From NCBI RefSeq assembly GCF_030247185.1, contig NC_080570.1:118634689-118698688 (forward strand): a stretch of DNA of 64,000 nucleotides. Reading direction: 5' to 3'. This document shows, in pieces, positions 34,201 to 64,000 of this stretch (the stretch's first letter is position 1; every line of letters starts with the position of its first letter). The notes under the pieces are model-generated. The model saw only the letters and a list, made by a program, of their open reading frames with translations. It searched no databases and was not told the origin of the DNA. The position numbers were made by a program, and so were the translations under genes. This stretch comes from Malaya genurostris (taxonomy: Eukaryota; Arthropoda; Insecta; Diptera; Culicidae).

Positions 34201-34538
34201 ACCAGCTGCCTAGTTATGAAAGCCGTGCGATGCTCATCGGACTCGATACTCTACAAGTACGCCGAGATCTGTTCCGTGCAATGCTGATTGCCGATATTTT
34301 GACGAACAATATTGATTGCCCTGCACTACTTAGTGAAATCAACATCAACGTTCGTTCTAGAGCTCTTCGCAACAACAACCTCCTCAGAATGCCTCTACGT
34401 CGTACTAACTACGGAATCAACGGTGCCGTTATTGGATTGCAGCGAACCTTCAATGGCGTATCGATGGGATTCGATTTCCATTTTCCTCGTAGCAGAATAA
34501 AAGCGAATTTTTTGAATATTCTTAGAAATAATCATTAG
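31098..34538 (+). CDS. Non-LTR retrotransposon ORF2: endonuclease and reverse transcriptase
   Basis: The open frame is 1146 codons long. Its first in-frame ATG is only at 31479, so the start is uncertain, and reinitiation or a -1 shift from ORF1 is possible. Residues of about 187-420 form an APE-type endonuclease: YQNVGGMN, ALTETWLSD (catalytic Glu), IVGDFNFPSLKW and SVRHHPPLHIGLEW with the terminal His. The reverse transcriptase follows: KKGDKKNVDNYRGITALS, YTDLSAAFDKINH, GIPQGSHLGPLIFLLYSND and the catalytic FADDLKLF near 33702. The C terminus runs to RIKANFLNILRNNH. The N-terminal 130 residues contain an internal duplication, with GRTVDGNVEASDP and GRTAVGFMEASDP about 71 codons apart. No disabling mutation was seen. 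Confidence 0.9.
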   Translation: MATRYIFSRIRGKVYSKISEPYSCEFVSNAYINGSNGRSCPTITECRTLGRTVDGNVEASDPSDPVLPPQPAFFSRPGPAGGCGEGGFQTFHLGKYSSISSFACADSFSGSSSIFSIQTPGRTAVGFMEASDPLATVEPLQPALIRRPGPVCEIGDEVFQPATAGKYTKRLDNTGIDFFPASSPQSVLLYYQNVGGMNTCLTDYLLACSDECFDIIALTETWLSDSTLSTQAFGTNYEVFRGDRNPCNSSKSFGGGVLVAIHRRLKGRLIISASGSCVEQVWVQIKLSDCSLFLCVVYIPPNRTRDLSLIDSHIQSLEDVIAAHMHPADEILIVGDFNFPSLKWLTASDGFLFADPMHSSFHAGIINLLDRYSFNLLRQVNHVKNEHNRILDLCFSSNSDCAPKISAAPSPLVKSVRHHPPLHIGLEWNRSLNNCKISHIVRYNFKRADHNSIIAFLTSIDWSEILDNGDVNLAAQTFSNVLMYAIDQYVPKQISKPPEQVPWQTVELRRLKSLKRTALKKYSKNGGLLLRRNYVEINKVYKKTAERCYANYLRCVQRRLKSNPKSFWKHVNEQRKESDLPSSMFYNEQTSSSMQEICEMFMRKFSEIFSREILAPSQITQAALNVPVLGQSMNSVNISASSVKTAIAKMKSSYSAGPDGIPAVILKRCSSGIIVPLCLLFRLSLMTGVFPDIWKSAYMFPVHKKGDKKNVDNYRGITALSAIPKLFELIVLEPIFNHCKQYIVETQHGFMPKRSTATNLLTFTTFITDAMSKGHQTDVVYTDLSAAFDKINHAITIAKLDRLGFGSNILRWIQSYLCNRRLAVKINENVSKEFFAFSGIPQGSHLGPLIFLLYSNDVNFSLKGARLSFADDLKLFQIIKTLEDACLLQSELEIFSEWCEINKMSLNISKCSIITFTRKKTPIRFNYCLRGSVIDRVNCVKDLGVLLDEQLNYKQHISYIVAKASRCLGFVMRTAKQFTDIYCLKSLYCSLVRSTLEYCSSVWNPHFHNGALRLESIQRRFVRFALRRLPWNNPHQLPSYESRAMLIGLDTLQVRRDLFRAMLIADILTNNIDCPALLSEININVRSRALRNNNLLRMPLRRTNYGINGAVIGLQRTFNGVSMGFDFHFPRSRIKANFLNILRNNH

Positions 34539-34699
34539 GACTTTAGTTTGTCTGTTGATTAAAATATATAAATAAATAAAAATAAAAAAATAAATAAAAA
34601 ATCACCCGTTAGTATCGGGACCATGAACACCATTTCTACGAACGACCATTTGGCTTGCATATTCAGCTCTATAAAAAAATCTATTTTTAACACCCTGTA

Positions 34700-35300
34700 A
34701 CTCACAACCAAATTCCCCAAACAAAGAACAGTACAGGTAATGGTTTAGTGCGAAATGTCAACTTGACAAGAAGCACAAACCTGAATATTCCTGGCGGATT
34801 CTTCACGATGTATCGATCACTGCTATTGGCTACTGAAAGATTCCTAGTTTGTAAGCTAATGTAATGATTCAAATTATCTATTGCTGTGTCGCTGTCCGTA
34901 GAATTTTCTAAAGTAATTTCATGATCCACGTGATATTCAACGTGAGATCTGTATTCAAACCAATTAGCTTTATGATAGTAATTAATATAGAACTACTTAT
35001 TAATTATAGCTTCGTTGGAAAATCTGAATGTTACAGGAAGATGATCTGAGTCAAAGTCAGCATGTGTAATCGGTTGACTACAAATGTGACTTTGATATGT
35101 TAGAACCAGTTCAATTGTAGACGGGTTTTTCACGGAAGAGAAACAAGTCAGGTTACTGAAATAAAGAACTGTTAAGTAACCAGCAGTTGGTTGGTTTATT
35201 AAGTATTTTTCCATTACGGTAATTTTGCCTACAATTCTACTGGACATGTTTCGCATCTAAGTCCCCTATTATGAAAAAATTAGCTCGAAGTATTGTGAGT
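34700..35300 (-). pseudogene. Jockey-type endonuclease fragment
   Basis: The minus strand encodes NPSTIELVLTYQSHICSQPI then THADFDSDHLPVTFRFS. This is the last block of an APE endonuclease, with the catalytic SDH triplet. A second frame downstream encodes VDHEITLENSTDSDTAIDNL. The frames are separated by a stop and shift near 34935-34990. No reverse transcriptase follows, so it is a 5'-region fragment of a Jockey-like element opposite in orientation to the intact element next to it. Confidence 0.72.
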
Positions 35301-35520
35301 TTTTGCAAATCGCCTTTAGAGAAATTTAATTGTTGAAATGGCAAATATGCAGCTGAAAAAAATACTGTAAAACTATTAAATTTTTTTCTCCCCAATCTGA
35401 TATTTTTATCATCATTTTCGATTTCGAGTTAATTGATATTTCGACGTGAACATTTCAAAAGGGTCTACGTTACATATCTGATCCGCTTAGAAAAATGGAA
35501 ATATTATCTTTCATCCTACA
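35301..35520. other. No gene recognised
   Basis: AT-rich sequence between two transposon fragments. Confidence 0.3.
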
Positions 35521-35521
35521 C

Positions 35522-35845
35522 CAGGGGTTCCCAAACTTTTTTTGATCATGGACCCCTTTACAAAAATTAACTTAGGCCTCAGATCCACATCAACAAATTT
35601 CTTTGAAAATTCGATTTCTTGCTTTTTTAATATTGATATAAACAACTTACCAATTTCTGCGGATGGTCAAATAAACACAACTTTTTTAGCGTAAATATTT
35701 CAAATAATAAATTATATCAAACAATAGGGGGTCGATTTCTACACCTCGTCGACCCCCATAGTCAGTTTTCGTTTACGTAGACCCCCGCAAAAAGGATATC
35801 GACCCCAAGGGGTCTATGTTATACCGACCACTTTGGAAACCCCTG
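35522..35845. mobile_element. hAT-type MITE, CAGGGGTTCCCAAACT ends
   Basis: It starts CAGGGGTTCCCAAACT and ends CTTTGGAAACCCCTG, with TCCTACAC before and TCTTACAC after: an 8-bp target duplication with one mismatch. The interior carries repeated GACCCC(T/C) phrases in inverted order. 324 bp, no transposase. Confidence 0.85.
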
Positions 35846-36209
35846 TCTTACACGAATATTTAGCAAGGTAACGTTAAATTTAAGTAGTTATTTTTAAAAG
35901 TGAAAATAAACAAAGAAAAACTCTCACTGGTTTATGCGACTTTATGAAATGTTCACATGGAATTTTATTTGCTAGATCATAATTTTTGAAACATGTTCAT
36001 AAACCGATCTGGGCTACATTTAAGCATCTATTCAACACATTCAAAAATGATTCTTGAATACTAGACAAAACATGAATTCACTGGTACACATCAGAAGTCA
36101 AAGAACAGTCAACGTGCTCCGAAGAGGACGAAGACTGTTTTTTATCGGCCAATCGATTGCTATAATAAGACTAAAAAAATTATAATGCATAACTACGATA
36201 AGCTATCCA

Positions 36210-36440
36210 ATAACTTATTGAGTCGATTCAATCCAAATCAAGATTAAAAAACAGCCCCGTTTGTCGAAGAAAAAGGTTGCTGTTCCTCGTTTCTCCACGA
36301 CAAGCGCTGACTAACAACGTCTGAATAAATCAAAGTACTATAAATTGTTGCCCCATTCCTCATATTCTCCAGATTTGCTCGCATGTAACTTTTTTCATTT
36401 CCGAATCTGAAAATCGCTCGACGGGAATGTTTTGGAATCG
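36210..36440 (+). pseudogene. Mariner transposase C-terminal remnant
   Basis: The frame reads LPHSSYSPDLLACNFFHFRI near 36340-36410, preceded by KKKVAVPRFSTTSA. This is a decayed version of the mariner PPYSPDLAPCDFFLF block, in which the catalytic Asp has become Asn. Stops interrupt the frame. Confidence 0.65.
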
Positions 36441-37622
36441 AATGAGTAGGGAGACCTGTTTTGTGGGTGTTTTATTTGCAGGTTAACTGTTTATTGAATG
36501 ACCCTCATAAAACTGACTGGGTCTGTGGAAGGCAAACGAACAATCCGCTCGCCAGCACGTAATCTATTCCACTGGTTGCAGACTAAGAAACCAGTTTTAT
36601 TTTATATACCCCTTCTTGTTGGGAACTGTACGACTACTCAGGTTACACAGTTGGACTGTATGTCAAATTCAAGCAATGCGAATAATTATGCTTGAAAGCT
36701 AAACTTTTGTCATTTTACCGAGTTTTATCTCAGTATTATAACCTTTCAGGTGGTTTAAATTCAAGACTCGTTGAAAATTAAATTGATTAAATGACGTTTT
36801 TCTTTATATGGAGAAAACTTGCAATGCGTGTAGGAGTAACATTCCATAGTCGATTCACAATTGAGTTTGGCCGGTACTGATCCGTGTTTTCAGCAATAAC
36901 AAGGGACTGTGCATTGGCAAATGTTTGCCTTTTTTTGTTCTAAATAATCTTGTAAAGGAGTAGCAAGTAGGGATGGTAACATAAGCTCAAACTGAAACTC
37001 TGACCACGAAGGATTCTTAGTGTCAGTAGACAGACGCATACCTTCAGAACAGATTTACTTGATACGGTAGCTAATCAGTACAGTATTGGTTGAAAATCAA
37101 ACAATCAAGCAATCAAACAAACCAATGATGAAGACAACATCTAAGAGAGTTCATCTTACAAAATAAACCTATGGAAAATGATACACACATACTAAGCAAA
37201 CATTCAGTGAAGCAATGGAAGAAATAATTTACAAATAGAAAACTTATCAATAGAAAAAAACTGATTTCTAATTACAATAGTGAGTACAGTGTAAATAAAT
37301 ACGTCCAGAAAAAGTTGACTTATTGTTTTCTTATGAATAATTGTTTTTTTTTGCATAGCGATAGAAGCAGAGTACACAGTAGAGTAAAGATAGTAGGATA
37401 CTAGTAGGTTCATTATTTTATAGAGCAGCTAGGTTTCGTTCGTTGTGGTCGCAAGTGGTAGCCGACAGAAAGAAAAACCATAGCAGGTGAGATGATGTTA
37501 TACTACGAACAACAACGACAACAGCGGCAGTAGCAACAACTATTACAACAACGAATGTGAGAGGCACATAGTGCGAGAAGGAATGATCCTACACCATAAC
37601 ACGCAGCAGAAGTGAGAACGCC
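36441..37622. other. Probable EFA6 3' region plus SINE fragment, otherwise no gene
   Basis: The first few hundred bases below the EFA6 stop (37622 downward) are CAA/CAG-repeat-rich, as in 3' untranslated regions. The polyadenylation site was not fixed. A SINE fragment (GAAGGATTCTTAGTGTCAGT) lies near 37010-37030. Confidence 0.4.
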
Positions 37623-61719
<24,097 letters not shown>

Positions 61720-62120
61720 CTGGAAGGAAAATTGAAGGCAGAAAAAATAAAAGAAATAATTAGTCGAATGAGATCAAAGAGGCTCCACCAACAAAGCAGG
61801 TATCGAATGTAATTCCGTTCGTTCCTCGGAGATATCAGAAGGAGGCGGCAGCAGCAAAGTCCCCAAAAGAAATGTCTCTTGAAAGGTCGCTTGAATCAAT
61901 TGAATTCCAATTCTTTGTTCAGAATAAATACTTGAATACATGAACCACTAATGGGGATAAATTGTTCAGAATTTTTGAGAAAGAAATTTCCTCACCGATT
62001 AAATTTTCAACGATTTGATTAGGACATTTCAAATGAATAAAGTGTTCAGTGTTCACAAGTTCTGGTCTTTTTTCTCTCTTCATCTTCACTTTTCGTCTAG
62101 TACTCAAGGTAGGTATATAT
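61720..62120. other. EFA6 intron, first PDZ exon not found here
   Basis: I looked on the minus strand for the GFSLRG-type start of a PDZ domain followed by a GT donor and saw none here or up to 64000. Confidence 0.4.
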
Positions 62121-62124
62121 GAAA

Positions 62125-62815
62125 CGTGTACAAGCCGAATTTCGTTTCGCCGAAAGAATCATTTCACCGAATCATACATCTGTATTAGTATTGTATTGCA
62201 ATTGTTTGTTTTTTTTTTTTTTATTTCAAATGCAGAGGATTTATCTTTTGACTTTGAAGTTGATTTAAAATAAAGAAATGGTGAAAGATATCGGAGTTCC
62301 CGCTCGTTAACCAAAATGCGTACATCTAAAATATAGAATATTTCATCTAACGGACAATATTCTATGCTCATTTTCAATTTTATAGTTTTGTACTTTTACA
62401 TTAACAGAGCACAAACGAAATAATAACTAATGCGGCTGGGCATATTTGTTAAAGTCGTGTGCTGTCCAACCTCGCTGCCGTTTGTTTGGACCTAACTAAA
62501 GCAGGTTTCTTTGAGTAGACCGGGTAAACGATGCGGTTACAGGTTTGTATGCAAGAGGCCACTGCTTTCGCTTGATTTGTTTTAAATTATTATTTTGATG
62601 TTTTCGGTTTCTTAAATGAGAACGAGTTTCAGATGAGAAACATACAGTTCCCCTGATAAAAGCCAAAACAAGCTGGGCAGTAAAACAGCCGTTGTTATTG
62701 AAAAGATTGCTAGAACAGATTACATCAAAATATTACATTACAAGTACGGATATTTTTATAATATTTAGAAGAGATAAGCGACATCTATGCTCTATTGCTA
62801 GTTCGGCGAAACGAC
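62125..62815 (-). mobile_element. Diverged copy of the TTTCGCCGAAAG MITE family
   Basis: CGTTTCGCCGAAAGAATCAT near the left and CTAGTTCGGCGAAACGACCG near the right match the family ends. The interior phrases GTCGTGTGCTGTCCAACCTC, AGCAGGTTTCTTTGAGTAGA and GGTTTGTATGCAAGAGGC match 20045-20763 in reverse orientation. Confidence 0.65.
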
Positions 62816-63159
62816 CGTTTACGAAGCATACTTACTGACGCACTAGTGTAGCAGACTTATACGCGTTTCGATTAATAACTATTCGAATGAGCAAGATATG
62901 TATCAGTTTAAATAAAACCCTTCAGAAATTTATGACATAATGTACTCTTTACAGTTTGAAAGAATTCAGCAAAAGTCAAAATTTACGCCAGTTTTTAAAT
63001 CAATTGAACGATTATTATTACTTAGAAGCGTATTGGCTTTGGTTCCTTATTCACGTCAATCCGGTTATGTCGATGGCATTACCCACCCGTTTTTTTTTTT
63101 TTTTTAAGATTTTGCCTTCGTTTCTGGTTAATCACGGGAATTTAACAATCAACTAAACC

Positions 63160-63250
63160 AGGGGTCGGTAACCGGCGACTCGCGAGTCAAATGCGGCTTT
63201 TTAGTGCTATACGCAAATATTTTTTATTTTATAAGAAGTGCTTAAAAATT
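63160..63250 (+). mobile_element. hAT-like terminal fragment
   Basis: CAGGGGTCGGTAACCGGCGA then CTCGCGAGTCAAATGCGGCT resembles a hAT-type end. No partner end was found inside the window. Confidence 0.4.
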
Positions 63251-63399
63251 GATCACAAACCACATTTATACCACGATTTCTCCTTAAACTCAAAAATGCT
63301 TCAGTCTCAGCTATTAAATTCGCTACAAAACTCGTTCCAGTTGATTTATTTAAGTTTTCCTCTATAGAAAACTTTACTTTACTTTCGAACGGAGCCTCA

Positions 63400-63562
63400 G
63401 AGACCCATAGTGTTATTTACCATTCGACTTAGCTCGACGAGATCGGAATAAGTATGTGTGGGTGTGCACTTTTCTTAACGCCCAATTTTCTCAAAGATGG
63501 CTGAACCGTTTTAAACAAACTTAGGCTCGTTTGAAAGCTACTATTAGGTCATTGATTAAGTT
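63400..63562 (-). repeat. Copy of the CTAAGTTTGT/GGTTCAGCCATCT dispersed repeat
   Basis: TTTTCTCAAAGATGGCTGAA, CAAACTTAGGCTCGTTTGAA and TTCGACTTAGCTCGACGAGA are the reverse complement of phrases in 28560-29035. Confidence 0.65.
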
Positions 63563-63564
63563 CG

Positions 63565-64000
63565 TAAATCAAATTTGCTGAAAAGTCCCGAGCCTATCAT
63601 TCCAGCGCCACTCTAACATTTCAGTACCAATTTTGTAAAACAATTTATCTTTTACCTCATAATAGGCCTTAGTTTTAGCGATAACCTCGTCATTTCTTAT
63701 AGGCGAGCATTTTTTCCAGGTCTGCGAACAGCCAGTAGTCGCTACGAGCCAAATCTGGCGAATAAGGTGGATGTGTGGGAGCAATTCGAAGTTCAATTCA
63801 TGTAGTTTTGCCATTGTATTGATTGACTTGTGACACAGTGCGGTGTCTTGCGGTCATTTCTTTGCAATTTCTGCCTTCAAACGCTCCAATAACGCTATAT
63901 AATATTCTGTTAATGGTATTTCCTTTCTCAAGATAGTCGATAAATATTACACTAGGCACATCCCAAAATACTGAGACCATAACCTTTCCAGCCGATTGTT
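63565..64000 (-). pseudogene. Mariner transposase C-terminal half, continues past the edge
   Basis: In shifting frames the minus strand reads HKSINTMAKLHELNFELLPH, THPPYSPDLARSDYWLFADL and EVIAKTKAYYEVKDKLFYKI. These are the same blocks, in the same order, as the mariner at 56660-57554. Residues further upstream (KGNTINRILYSVIGAFEGRN) correspond to the region before the second catalytic Asp. There are frameshifts at about 63690 and 63780. The 5' end is outside the window. Confidence 0.78.

Larger units (their letters stand above)
30146..34600 (+). mobile_element. Apparently intact non-LTR retrotransposon (CR1/Jockey-like)
   Basis: A 5' leader (about 30146-30426) is followed by ORF1 (30427-31227), an overlapping ORF2 (31098-34538) and a short 3' end of TAAATAAATAAAA-type repeats up to about 34600. 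Neither ORF has a stop or frameshift. A PHD-type finger in ORF1 and an APE endonuclease plus reverse transcriptase in ORF2 fit the CR1/Jockey branch of non-LTR elements. The exact 5' edge and target duplication were not resolved. Confidence 0.85.

Overview
The window is AT-rich, intron-bearing, transposon-laden animal DNA. Its only confidently recognised host gene is an Arf6 exchange factor of the EFA6/PSD type (PDZ, long disordered region, Sec7, PH, coiled coil). It lies on the minus strand, with ten spliced exons between 61719 and 37623, and its 5' end lies beyond the right edge. The protein motifs, huge TE-filled introns, many Tc1/mariner (DD34D, DD37E, DD41D-like) remnants, RTE/Jockey/CR1-type retroelements, tRNA-derived SINEs and dense MITEs suggest a dipteran insect, most likely a culicine mosquito. 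The species cannot be fixed from sequence alone.

Layout. 0-5 kb: an 11-unit, 117-bp tandem array with a three-unit higher-order period, a tRNA-derived SINE, and an inverted, decayed array of the same unit. 5-24 kb: almost wholly repeats. These include a 1.6-kb repeat flanked by 15-bp direct repeats, several MITEs, mariner relics, a retroelement ORF1 split by a hAT-type MITE with an 8-bp duplication, and two copies of a MITE with TTTCGCCGAAAG termini, each with its own 8-bp target duplication. One possible host terminal exon lies at 21977-22261. 24.8-25.8 kb: a fold-back derivative of a DD41D-like mariner with perfect 176-bp arms. 26.5-27.7 kb: a fold-back element carrying an unknown 101-codon ORF. 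30.1-34.6 kb: an apparently intact non-LTR retrotransposon with a PHD-finger ORF1 and an endonuclease/reverse transcriptase ORF2. 34.7-37 kb: Jockey-type, hAT and mariner fragments.

37.6-61.7 kb: the EFA6 gene. Every splice junction I placed keeps the reading frame, and the visible exons sum to 1488 codons plus the stop. Its introns hold a broken DD37E transposase, a tandem array of a roughly 190-bp repeat, an RTE fragment, a cluster of four TATCGATA (DRE) motifs 560 bp upstream of the giant exon, nested insertions, a 1.13-kb near-perfect palindrome centred on a small MITE, a mariner with a 24-C tract, and a 3.4-kb degenerate minisatellite. 61.7-64 kb: EFA6 intron with MITE, hAT-like and mariner fragments.

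No bacterial-type system, CRISPR array, rRNA or functional tRNA gene was seen. The unusual content is structural: several independent inverted duplications and fold-back elements, one short palindromic MITE family that recurs at least seven times, and an intact retrotransposon.
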